A DNA stretch of 37,185 nucleotides from a virus. The stretch's first letter is position 1. Every line of letters begins with the position of its first letter. The notes under the pieces were generated by a model, which saw nothing but the letters and a program-made list of their open reading frames with translations, searched no databases and was not told the DNA's origin. The translations under genes and the position numbers were made by a program. Shown in pieces: positions 30,187-37,185 of this stretch. The DNA is taken from positions 1 to 37,185 of the IMG/VR virus record IMGVR_UViG_3300029267_001888; one strand, given 5' to 3'.

Positions 30187-30441
30187 TTAATTCTCACATG
30201 AAGAAGGAGGGGTTAGTTTTTTTTGCAATACTTCAGGTAATGGCATCCAATGAGTTATGTTTGTTAACCTTTCACCACTTTCGTAATCGTCTAAAATCCA
30301 ATAAATATTAAAGTCTTCATTAGATTCTTTATCATTAAAAGCAGCCTTATACCATCCTAATTTTATTCGATCTTGATCATCTTTAACTATTATTCTGCTA
30401 TTTAATGCAGGCTTTTTATCCTTAATACTTATCCACTTCAT
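30187..30441 (-). CDS. DUF551-family protein (second copy)
   Basis: 84 residues. N-terminal MKWISIKDKKPALNSRIIV, a central strand region IKLGWYKAAFN with IYWILDDYESGE, and C-terminal NITHWMPLPEVL mark DUF551. Only distantly similar to the copy at 8412, so probably a separate acquisition. Lies in the leftward accessory operon. Function of the family is unknown. Confidence 0.75.
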   Translation of the reverse strand: MKWISIKDKKPALNSRIIVKDDQDRIKLGWYKAAFNDKESNEDFNIYWILDDYESGERLTNITHWMPLPEVLQKKLTPPSSCEN

Positions 30442-30468
30442 AAACTACCCCCCGTGATACACATACTT

Positions 30469-30651
30469 TTATTCTAAAAAGATTCGCATGTAGGATATAT
30501 CAGTTCTAGTGGGGTAAAGCACAGACATAATATATCCTACAAGACCAATAAAAATAATCCCAATCATTATAATGACTAATATCTGCAAGACTATTTGAGT
30601 CCATGTCTTAGAGTATCGATGCATTAAATTAATGAGATTAATTATTACCAT
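30469..30651 (-). CDS. Small membrane protein
   Basis: 60 residues from ATG 30651, whose first base is the last base of the upstream stop (TAATG). One clear membrane span (IVLQILVIIMIGIIFIGLVGYIMSVLY), then a soluble tail (PTRTDISYMRIFLE). No lysis partner nearby; holin or membrane-anchored effector possible. The alternative frame on this strand at 30638-30997 is a shadow. Confidence 0.5.
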   Translation of the reverse strand: MVIINLINLMHRYSKTWTQIVLQILVIIMIGIIFIGLVGYIMSVLYPTRTDISYMRIFLE

Positions 30652-31433
30652 TATGACCACCATCCTGAAAAATCAGCATCACTGAATGAGCCGCCACAAG
30701 GAATGTCAGAATCGCCGAATGAGCCGCCACAAGCATATTCAGAACTTGGTGCAGCGCCTTCACGTTCTGGTTCTGATTTAGGTCCCATTTCTTGTTGCTC
30801 TTGATGAGAATTAGGATTACAATCTTTGGGATTCCAGTCGTCCTTTTGCATCTGGTCGAATGTTTGTTTTGGGTCAAAATGAAAATGAAATAAATGCGAT
30901 ATACCACCATATGGTCCAAATGCAACATGACCTGATATATCAGGCTCTTTATATTCCTCCGAACTTGAAACTCCCTCTGTAAATGTTGATCCATCAATTA
31001 AGCTTTTTTTTCTTTCTTGGTTAGAATATGAATCTCTCCATCTCACATCTACAAAGTCATTATATAAAGATTTTATAGATTCCAGGGATATAGAAACAAA
31101 TACTTCATCCTTACATGCTTTTACCTCTGCAATAATTCTACTGATATCTTTATGAAATTCCGGAATACGATGTTTCCTGAGATTTTTATCAATAGTTAAA
31201 TAAGAATCTCTAATACTAATAATATGAGCCTTTGCATCACAACTTTGTTTATCTAAAATAAAAGGATCTCTCATTGTTAGATTTAATCTCTTATAATCTG
31301 TTTTAATTCCTTTATGTATACCATTAGTTTTAGTAAACTCTTTTACCTTTTTTTTAATATCATAAGATTTAGAATCTAAAAAAAAATAATCTCCCCATGT
31401 AAGTGTATAATCACTCTTTATTGTACTTGTCAT
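30651..31433 (-). CDS. Unknown protein with C-terminal CGGSF repeats
   Basis: 260 residues from ATG 31433 with TGGAG upstream (an in-frame TTG at 31445 adds four residues). N-terminal half is helical and charged with no known motif. The C-terminal tail has HVAFGPYGGISHLFHFHFDP, acidic/Gln-Glu sequence and the tandem segments ACGGSFGDSD and PCGGSFSDAD, ending FSGWWS. The repeated Cys-Gly-Gly-Ser-Phe and terminal aromatic residues suggest an exposed or metal-binding tail. Not recognised. Confidence 0.6.
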   Translation of the reverse strand: MTSTIKSDYTLTWGDYFFLDSKSYDIKKKVKEFTKTNGIHKGIKTDYKRLNLTMRDPFILDKQSCDAKAHIISIRDSYLTIDKNLRKHRIPEFHKDISRIIAEVKACKDEVFVSISLESIKSLYNDFVDVRWRDSYSNQERKKSLIDGSTFTEGVSSSEEYKEPDISGHVAFGPYGGISHLFHFHFDPKQTFDQMQKDDWNPKDCNPNSHQEQQEMGPKSEPEREGAAPSSEYACGGSFGDSDIPCGGSFSDADFSGWWS

Positions 31434-31456
31434 AATATTCTCCAATTAATGTTTTG

Positions 31457-31663
31457 TTACTTTTTTAGAGGCCTAATACCCCACGTTTCCCAAGAATTAT
31501 GAACTTCTATATCTCTTTCATATTCTTGAATTGTTTTATTACCATTAGGTTCATAAGGTTTATTTTCTTCAATCTTACTTTCTTTTGGTTCTTTATTAGA
31601 TGATAAATTACATGAATAGACAAATGCTACAGCTACTAATAAATTTATAATTATATAACCCAT
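31457..31663 (-). CDS. Small lipoprotein
   Basis: 68 residues. Hydrophobic N-terminus MGYIIINLLVAVAFVYSC with a lipobox-like VYSC, then a short polar mature part with a conserved-looking ending WETWGIRPLKK. AAGGAA precedes ATG 31663. Second lipoprotein of this phage, here in the accessory operon beside RHH and the unknown protein; possibly another exclusion or envelope factor. Confidence 0.6.
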   Translation of the reverse strand: MGYIIINLLVAVAFVYSCNLSSNKEPKESKIEENKPYEPNGNKTIQEYERDIEVHNSWETWGIRPLKK

Positions 31664-31689
31664 ATTGTTCCTTTTTTAAATAATATATA

Positions 31690-31866
31690 CTATATTTTTG
31701 CTGTCTTTTCTACATTGATTTCCACAGTGGTATGCTTTAAAATAAACTCTCTTAAAGCTTGTTGTACTATAAAATTCATAGTCTTGCCGTGTTTAGCAGC
31801 CAATATTTTAAGCTCCTGATGCTTACTGGGCTTCATTGCAATAATTAATCTCTTGTCTTTTGTCAT
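31690..31866 (-). CDS. Ribbon-helix-helix DNA-binding protein
   Basis: 58 residues. KRLIIAMKPSKHQELKILAAKHGKTMNFIVQQALREFILK has the strand-helix-helix pattern of Arc/CopG-type repressors (R-I-strand, P-x-x-H-x-x-L-x-x-x-A, G-x-T, then A-x-R-x-F-I). First gene after the promoter at 31889-31917, so a likely autorepressor of the leftward accessory operon. GAGAGGG precedes ATG 31866. Confidence 0.75.
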   Translation of the reverse strand: MTKDKRLIIAMKPSKHQELKILAAKHGKTMNFIVQQALREFILKHTTVEINVEKTAKI

Positions 31867-31888
31867 ACCCTCTCTTCTTTTTGCTATA

Positions 31889-31917
31889 AATATATCATTT
31901 TACAAATAGATTAGCAA
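31889..31917 (-). promoter_or_regulatory. Sigma70-type promoter of the accessory operon
   Basis: Minus strand TTGCTA (31917-31912), 17-base spacer, TATATT (31894-31889), followed 23 bases later by the RHH gene start. Strongly expressed host-type promoter is likely, and the RHH product may bind here. Confidence 0.65.
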
Positions 31918-31963
31918 TTAAAAAATGGAAAAAAATGATTAAAATAGTTATTTTATAGTTAAA

Positions 31964-32004
31964 GCCCAGAACCACATATACAAGGGCATTTCTAACACGT
32001 GAGG
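31964..32004 (+). ncRNA. GAACCAC leader RNA element, copy 7 (fibre gene)
   Basis: GCCC (31964-31967) pairs with GGGC (31984-31987), leaving GAACCAC in the enclosed loop. A seven-base linker then leads to ACACGTGAGG (31995-32004), five bases before ATG 32010. The ACACGTGAGG end is identical to copy 4 before the portal gene. Confidence 0.6.
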
Positions 32005-32009
32005 AACAA

Positions 32010-34064
32010 ATGACTAAAAAAATTTATAAAGCCTATTGTTCGGAATTACCTTTTATAGATGTTCCACCAATAGCAAAAGTATATTCAAGAGCACCAACGA
32101 CTGCCGATACAAATTATTCAATTGGCTTTCCCTGGGTATATAAACCAACAGCAGATACTGCTACTACTTATGCATTTGGCGGAATAAATTCAAGCGGTGG
32201 TGGTATATGGGTTTTACAAGGGCCTGGTGCTTCCGATGTCGATACTATTAATGGTTTGTCTCCAGTAGCTGGAAATATTATAATTGATGGTGGAACGAAT
32301 ATAACAGACTCTAATGCTGGTAATACAGTTACATTAAACTTAGATGCAGCAATTACGCTAGCAACTTCTGTAACTTCGCCATTATATACAGCAGCAGCGG
32401 CAACAGATGTAGCGATAACAGCAGCAGCTGGACAAGATATAGTTCTTAAAGTTGGAGATGCAGCTGGTGCTAATAAACTTAGCCTTCTTGATTCAGCAGA
32501 TGTAGAAGTTTTTGCTGTTGATTCAAATGGTGCATTAACATTTAGTGGTCTTACAGTAGCAGGAGCTTTCACTCAAACAGGCGGCGCTGCAAATATAGGC
32601 ATGGATAATGCTGCTAATGCTGTGAACATTGCTGGAGGAACAGCTGCAAGAGCAGTAACTATTCTATCTGGAGCAGCAGCGCATACTTTAGCAATTGGAT
32701 CAGCTGCCGCTGGAGCTATTTCAATAGATACAGCAGCAGGAATTAGCTTAGATGGAGCTACAGCTTCTAACTTCACAGTAACTGGAGCTTCTGCAGACTT
32801 AACTTTAGCTTCTGTTGGTGGCTCTGTAAATCTTGATGGATCTGAGGCAGCAGCAGACGCTATTAGCATCCAAGCAAGTAATGCAGCTGGTGGTATCGAT
32901 GTAGATTTCGGAACTGGTGGACTAGCGGTTGATGGTGTCGGAGGAGCATATGTACTTACTTCTGATACAGCATCAAATATTAATGTAACTGGAGCTGGAA
33001 TTGATTTAACGTTAGATTCAGCAGCTGGACGAGTTGTTGTAAACGGAGAAGAAGCAGCGGCTAACGCTATTACCCTTCTTTCTGCGGCCGGTGGTCTAGA
33101 TGTAGATGTAGCTCTTCAAATGAACTTAGATTCATCTCAAGCAGCAGCGGATGCTATTGTCATCAATGCTAGTGCTGGTGGTGTTGATATTACTGCAGTA
33201 ACTAATGATCTTGATTTAAAAGCAACTGCAGCATCAGTAGTTATTGATGGTGGTGAAGCAGCAGCGGATGCTGTAACTATCACATCATCTAATGCTGGCG
33301 GAGGTATCGACTGTGATTCTGGAACTGCTGGAACTGCAATTGATTCAACAGGAGCTGTCTCGATAGATGGTGCCGCTGCCTCTAACTTTAGTGTTTCTGG
33401 GGCTGGTATAGATCTTACTCTTGCTAGTGCAGCTGGAAGAGTAGTTGTTAATGGTGAAGAAGCAGCTGATAATGCAATCACTCTGTTAAGCGCAGCTGGT
33501 GGTATTGATGCTGACGCAGCACTACAAATAAATATCGCTTCTTCAGAAGCTACAGCTGATGCTGTTGTAATAAATGCTTCAGCCGGTGGTATGGATATTA
33601 GTTGTGATGGAGCTGCCAATGATGTAGATATCGGATCAACAGCTGGATCTATTAATTTAGTAGGAGCAGAAGCTGCTGGTGACGCAATCGTGCTTAATGC
33701 TTCTGATGCAGCTGGTGGTATTGATTTCTTAGCAGGAACAGGAAAAGTTTCTTGTAATACTAATTTTGTATTAGGCTCGGTAGCCACTCAATTTGAAATG
33801 AATGGGGGAGCAGCTACTGACTTTATTGGAACCGGAACCTTTACAAACGGCCAGGTCACAATAGCTAATACAAACATTGCAGCAAATGATAGAATTTTTA
33901 TTCAAAGATCGGCTATCAATGCTTCAACTGCTTTAGGAGCAATAATCTATACAATCTCTGCTGGAGTAAATTTCGTTGTAGAGTCAAAAGATTTGGCAAC
34001 ACCTGCTAACGATGAGACAGGTGATCAATCTAGCTTTGTTTATTTCATAGTAAGAGAAAACTAG
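32010..34064 (+). CDS. Repetitive beta-structured tail fibre protein
   Basis: 684 residues, about a third Ala/Gly, with Asp-rich short repeats such as EAAADAISIQASNAAGGIDVD. N-terminal 110 residues share the KVYSRAPTTAD fibre cap pattern with the protein at 1378. A longer unit of about 140 residues occurs twice (AGIDLTL-SAAGRVVVNGEEAA-NAITLLSAAGG..., near residues 330 and 468); the DNA of the two copies has diverged far more than the protein. Ends in a compact C-terminal domain (FTNGQVTIANTNIAANDRIFIQRSAINAS). Fibre shaft with beta-solenoid repeats. Confidence 0.75.
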   Translation: MTKKIYKAYCSELPFIDVPPIAKVYSRAPTTADTNYSIGFPWVYKPTADTATTYAFGGINSSGGGIWVLQGPGASDVDTINGLSPVAGNIIIDGGTNITDSNAGNTVTLNLDAAITLATSVTSPLYTAAAATDVAITAAAGQDIVLKVGDAAGANKLSLLDSADVEVFAVDSNGALTFSGLTVAGAFTQTGGAANIGMDNAANAVNIAGGTAARAVTILSGAAAHTLAIGSAAAGAISIDTAAGISLDGATASNFTVTGASADLTLASVGGSVNLDGSEAAADAISIQASNAAGGIDVDFGTGGLAVDGVGGAYVLTSDTASNINVTGAGIDLTLDSAAGRVVVNGEEAAANAITLLSAAGGLDVDVALQMNLDSSQAAADAIVINASAGGVDITAVTNDLDLKATAASVVIDGGEAAADAVTITSSNAGGGIDCDSGTAGTAIDSTGAVSIDGAAASNFSVSGAGIDLTLASAAGRVVVNGEEAADNAITLLSAAGGIDADAALQINIASSEATADAVVINASAGGMDISCDGAANDVDIGSTAGSINLVGAEAAGDAIVLNASDAAGGIDFLAGTGKVSCNTNFVLGSVATQFEMNGGAATDFIGTGTFTNGQVTIANTNIAANDRIFIQRSAINASTALGAIIYTISAGVNFVVESKDLATPANDETGDQSSFVYFIVREN

Positions 34065-34072
34065 AACACAAA

Positions 34073-34108
34073 AAATCTAAGCCATTCAATTATGGGTGGC
34101 TTAGATTT
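34073..34108 (+). terminator. Strong hairpin terminator after the repetitive fibre gene
   Basis: 12-bp perfect stem AAATCTAAGCCA (34073-34084)/TGGCTTAGATTT (34097-34108), 12-base loop. Preceded by an A run and followed by ATGT rather than a long T run, so it may be bidirectional or an mRNA-stabilising hairpin. Confidence 0.65.
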
Positions 34109-34128
34109 ATGTAAACAAAGGAGGTGAT

Positions 34129-34674
34129 ATGTCAAGCGGAATAAATAGACCATTTAAATATGGTGCTAATGATAGAAGAGAATTCATAGTTCAAGATTCT
34201 GAAGTTGCTTTAAGAGCAATTAATGACACAAATGGAAATCCAATATTCTTAGCTAGGGCTAAAGTAGGAATTGCAGCAAGCGACCCTAAATGGCAAATAA
34301 GGAAAATTCAATATGATTCTAATGATGGAACAACAAGTGTTACATGGCCATTAAATGCAGATAATCTAGCTACTGCAGATTTTGAATATATATGGAATTC
34401 AGACACAGATTTAACCATTACTAATATAACCCAAGCAAATCCTGCAGTGGTTACAGTATCAGCTATTGGCAATTTGGTAAACGGTGATAAAATAGTTATA
34501 CAAAATGTTATAGGAATGACAGAAGTTAATTTTGACGGTAGTAATATTTATACTGTCGCAAATATCGCTGGAAGTACATTTGAACTTTTAGGAATAGACT
34601 CTACTACTTATACAGCCTATACCTCGGGTGGGACTGTAACATATGGAGAAGTAGTAAATTATACATATTCGTGA
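34129..34674 (+). CDS. Fibre-region protein with FCCH-type domain
   Basis: 181 residues. Start has a textbook AAAGGAGGTGAT ribosome site. N-terminal part (RPFKYGANDRREFIVQDSEVALRAIN, KWQIRKIQYDSNDGTTSV) looks like a fibre attachment region; residues 105-178 form the repeated domain ITNITQANPAVVTVSAIGNLVNGDKIVIQNVIGMTEVNFDG ... YTAYTSGGTV. Placed directly ahead of the giant fibre, it may connect the fibre to the tail. Confidence 0.65.
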   Translation: MSSGINRPFKYGANDRREFIVQDSEVALRAINDTNGNPIFLARAKVGIAASDPKWQIRKIQYDSNDGTTSVTWPLNADNLATADFEYIWNSDTDLTITNITQANPAVVTVSAIGNLVNGDKIVIQNVIGMTEVNFDGSNIYTVANIAGSTFELLGIDSTTYTAYTSGGTVTYGEVVNYTYS

Positions 34675-34694
34675 AATAGAACATTATGGAAATG

Positions 34695-34724
34695 AAAGGT
34701 TACGGCCTTTAGGAGGTAATTATC
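34695..34724 (+). promoter_or_regulatory. Hairpin, ribosome site and ATC start of the giant fibre
   Basis: AAAGG (34695-34699)/CCTTT (34706-34710) hairpin sits directly before AGGAGG (34711-34716). Five bases later ATC 34722 opens the fibre frame; no ATG, GTG or TTG lies nearby in frame. An in-frame ATG at 34686 is separated from it by a TAG at 34710-34712. This argues for a rare ATC (or ATT 34719) initiation codon. Confidence 0.55.
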
Positions 34725-37185
34725 GGCTACAGATACAATGCAATCACTGGAGAACTAGATTATTATGATTCCGGACAAGCTGGTAATGATGTAACACAAA
34801 TCGATGCTGATACCGGATCCGCTTTACCAGTTTCTGGGATAATAAATTTACTTGGATCGAATAGCGTTGAGACTACAGCATCCGGCAATACAGTCACAGT
34901 AAAGAATTTAGCCGACATCACAAAGTATGTAGTGGATCCTGTGGCCGGAGAAACTGGCTACACTACAATTCAATCTGCTATGGATGCTGCTAATGCTGCT
35001 GGAATAGCAGCTGCTGTATTTGTTAGAGCTGGTACTTACACAGAAGACTTAACTTTCTACGATGGAATTGATGTTTGGGCAGGTATAGGAGTAGCAGATA
35101 CTCAGACATGTAAAATTGTAGGTAAACATACACCACCACTTTCAGGAACTTTAACTGTTAGAAATATATTTTTAGAAAGCGCTACACATATTTTTGATTC
35201 AAATGCTGCAGGAACAACTGAAATAATATTAATTGACTGCGCTTTGGGAGTAACAAATGGTTATACATTTAACTTACCGAATTGGAGTGGTGTTTTAGTT
35301 GGTTTTGATATAGGAGAAGTTACTTCTACTAATGATGGATGGGTAAATAATACCGGCGGTGCTTTTATCTTTATGACAGACGTCACAATAGGAGCTGGAG
35401 CTGGAAATCCAATGATAACATCTGGAGGAATTGAATTATATAATGCGGCAGTTCAATGTCCTGTAAATTTTGGAAATGGCACATCTGGAACCGCAAATGG
35501 AGGAACTTGGTTTAAGAACCCTATTTCATATACTGGAAATGCACAAGTAGATATTCAAAATAGTTATGTAGATGGAGGAGCAAGCTCGGCTATCACATTT
35601 AATTCCTCTAGTGATATAAAAATTTCAAGTTCAGTTCTAAAATCATCTATTAATCCTTGTGTAGCTGGTAGCGGAGCAGGAAATATTACATTTAGCGGAG
35701 TTGATTTTGAAGATAATGCTAATATAGCTCCAACGCTAACTATAGATGGTGGCAAAACTGTTGCTGGAAGTATTAGATTAATAGATAGAACACCTAATGC
35801 AGTAGCTGCCTATGCAACTGGAGGAGAATTATATGAAGTAGGTCCTTTAACTGATGGTCAATTAGTTATAGGAGATACCGGAGCTTTTCCTAAAGCTGCC
35901 AATTTAACATCAACCGGTGGGACTATATCAATAACTAATGGTTCTGGAACTATAAATCTAGAAGCAGGTGCTGGTGTTTCAACAACTTTTACTACTGATT
36001 CTGGTAATGCTACCCCTGCAGCAAATGTTTTAAATATCTTTGGTGGGAATAGCGCAACAACATCGGGTGCTGGCAATACAGTTACTGTAAAAAATCTAGC
36101 TGATATTACTAAATACGTAGTAGATCCAGTCGCTGGTGAGACAGGCTATCAAACTATCCAATCGGCCCTTGATGCAGCTAATGCTGCTGGAGTTGATGCG
36201 GAAATATATGTAAAACCAGGAACTTATACTGAAAATCTAACTTTATATGGTGGGCAAGTAATAAGAGGCGCTACTTTAGAAACAATGATTAGCGGAAATC
36301 ATACACCTCCAGCTTCAGGTTTTTGTACATTAAAAGATTTATATTTAACGGCTGCTGCAGGAGATATATTATCCTCAGCTGCTGCTGGAACTACAATTAT
36401 ATTAATCGAAAATTGTTATAACACAGTAACCAACGGATATATTTGTGATTTACCTAATTGGGCTGGTGGTACAATTGCTATAGTTAATTGCACAGATGCT
36501 TCAACAAATAATGGTGTTATAAACTGTACAGGTGGAGCAAATGCTTTAATAACAAATTCATTTGCTGGCAGAGGAACGGCAAATACATTAACGTTCTCAA
36601 ATGGAAATTTGGATATTATTAGTTCTAGAATGGGATGTCCTGTATCTGTAGCTGGAACTGGAACAACAATAATAAATGAAGGCTCTTCTTTATTAGGAAC
36701 TTTAACTACAGGGGGATCTGTAACTACTTCTATAACTCAGACTAAAATTTCTACAGGAGCAACTCAAGCAATAACCCACGGTTCGACAGGAACTACAACA
36801 CTTGGAGATGTTTCTATTAATTCATCTAATAATCCATGTATTGGAGGCGCAGGAGCTGGTAATTTAGTTATAGGATCAATCACTTATCTAAATGATACAG
36901 ATATTGCAGGCACAATAACTAAATCCTTCACAACTAGATTTGAAACAGGTGAATTGAAATTAGATGATTCAGATAACGGAATACTTGTAGCTACAAATGG
37001 AGTAGTTTCTACAGGTGGAGGAACTTTAGATCAAGAGCAAATATACTATGTCGGCAAACATGGCAATGATGCTAATGATGGCCTTTCTATAGGAAATGCA
37101 GTTCTTACTTTTGGACAAGCATTAACATTAGCAACAGCTGCAACTCCTGGCGCTGCAAATAGATTTGCAATAGTTTGTTTTGATG
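34722..37185 (+). CDS. Giant tail fibre/tailspike, N-terminal part (continues at 3-1367)
   Basis: Open frame from ATC 34722 to the window end, continuing through the circular join to 1367 (about 1,228 residues in total). The first residues IGYRYNAITGELDYYDSGQ match the usual phage fibre N-terminus M-GYRYN-ITG-LD, with isoleucine codon in place of ATG. Two modules of about 395 residues start with NTVTVKNLADITKYVVDPVAG (near residues 55 and 451), each with GTYTE-LT beta-helix turns and LPNW, like pectate-lyase-type helices; a third begins near 772. Likely the receptor-binding trimer. The next fibre gene follows directly after its stop. Confidence 0.8.
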   Translation, partial: MGYRYNAITGELDYYDSGQAGNDVTQIDADTGSALPVSGIINLLGSNSVETTASGNTVTVKNLADITKYVVDPVAGETGYTTIQSAMDAANAAGIAAAVFVRAGTYTEDLTFYDGIDVWAGIGVADTQTCKIVGKHTPPLSGTLTVRNIFLESATHIFDSNAAGTTEIILIDCALGVTNGYTFNLPNWSGVLVGFDIGEVTSTNDGWVNNTGGAFIFMTDVTIGAGAGNPMITSGGIELYNAAVQCPVNFGNGTSGTANGGTWFKNPISYTGNAQVDIQNSYVDGGASSAITFNSSSDIKISSSVLKSSINPCVAGSGAGNITFSGVDFEDNANIAPTLTIDGGKTVAGSIRLIDRTPNAVAAYATGGELYEVGPLTDGQLVIGDTGAFPKAANLTSTGGTISITNGSGTINLEAGAGVSTTFTTDSGNATPAANVLNIFGGNSATTSGAGNTVTVKNLADITKYVVDPVAGETGYQTIQSALDAANAAGVDAEIYVKPGTYTENLTLYGGQVIRGATLETMISGNHTPPASGFCTLKDLYLTAAAGDILSSAAAGTTIILIENCYNTVTNGYICDLPNWAGGTIAIVNCTDASTNNGVINCTGGANALITNSFAGRGTANTLTFSNGNLDIISSRMGCPVSVAGTGTTIINEGSSLLGTLTTGGSVTTSITQTKISTGATQAITHGSTGTTTLGDVSINSSNNPCIGGAGAGNLVIGSITYLNDTDIAGTITKSFTTRFETGELKLDDSDNGILVATNGVVSTGGGTLDQEQIYYVGKHGNDANDGLSIGNAVLTFGQALTLATAATPGAANRFAIVCFD
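37042..37185. repeat. Terminal direct repeat, right copy
   Basis: Exact duplicate of bases 1-144 (see left copy), marking the point where the contig closes on itself within the fibre gene. Confidence 0.95.

Noticed and set aside
30638-30997. 119-residue minus-strand ORF
   Set aside because: Out-of-frame shadow of the 260-residue gene with no ribosome site; His/Ile-rich random look.
32168-33787. Three long minus-strand ORFs of 98-216 residues
   Set aside because: Antisense to the Ala/Gly repeats of the fibre; proline/alanine-rich shadow sequence without starts or motifs.
34686-34712. Recoded TAG linking ATG 34686 to the fibre
   Set aside because: TAG ends many genes here (for example at 2867, 3250, 9406, 10880 and 34064), so it is not generally recoded. 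Local read-through is not excluded but AGGAGG favours starting at ATC.

Overview
This window is a complete tailed-phage genome that closes into a circle. Bases 1-144 are identical to 37042-37185, so the unique length is 37,041 bp, and one large tail-fibre gene runs through the join. The DNA is AT-rich, genes sit tightly packed with ATGA/TGATG overlaps and AGGAG-type ribosome sites, and all three stop codons are used as stops. The structural set looks like a podovirus: PBSX-type large terminase, P22-like portal, scaffold, N4-gp56-type major capsid protein, adaptor, P22 gp10-like stabilisation protein and ejection-type proteins. Two lipoprotein signals and one secreted barrel-like protein point to a Gram-negative host. 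The secreted protein loosely recalls environmental Chlamydiota proteins, but that is a weak hint from memory.

Layout. 34722-37041 plus 1-3371 (+): tail fibre, fibre-like proteins, tail assembly chaperone, small membrane protein. 3408-5364 (-): YqaJ exonuclease, RecT annealase and a small protein, starting from a divergent promoter region. 5476-10880 (+): small HTH protein, replication initiator with internal iteron-like repeats, PD-(D/E)XK nuclease, many small proteins, an SSB-tip protein, a ParB-like protein and the small terminase. 10897-13105: tRNA-Thr, small proteins, XRE regulator, large terminase. 13155-28247 (+): lipoprotein with its own promoter, portal, scaffold, capsid, adaptor, tail and ejection genes. 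28234-31866 (-): accessory operon with ribbon-helix-helix protein, lipoprotein, unknown proteins, serine recombinase, HNH, secreted protein and a DNA-binding protein fused to an RNA polymerase alpha-CTD-like domain. 32010-34674 (+): fibre-associated proteins.

Three things stand out. (1) The major capsid gene is split into four exons by three group I introns, with guide pairings that fix each 5' splice site; joining the exons restores an intact 313-residue N4-gp56 capsid protein. The first intron carries a LAGLIDADG endonuclease. (2) The accessory operon encodes an HTH-alpha-CTD fusion that keeps the residues with which the bacterial alpha-CTD contacts DNA, suggesting phage redirection of host RNA polymerase. 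(3) A GAACCAC motif recurs in seven gene leaders. In four of them it lies in or beside hairpins whose stems differ in sequence but still pair, and three of the leaders end in the same CGTGAGG ribosome-site sequence; this may be a new phage leader RNA.

No DNA polymerase, helicase, tyrosine integrase or recognisable endolysin is visible. Replication probably relies on the host polymerase recruited by the initiator, with Exo/RecT supporting recombination. Function assignments rest on reading motifs by eye; no database search was possible.
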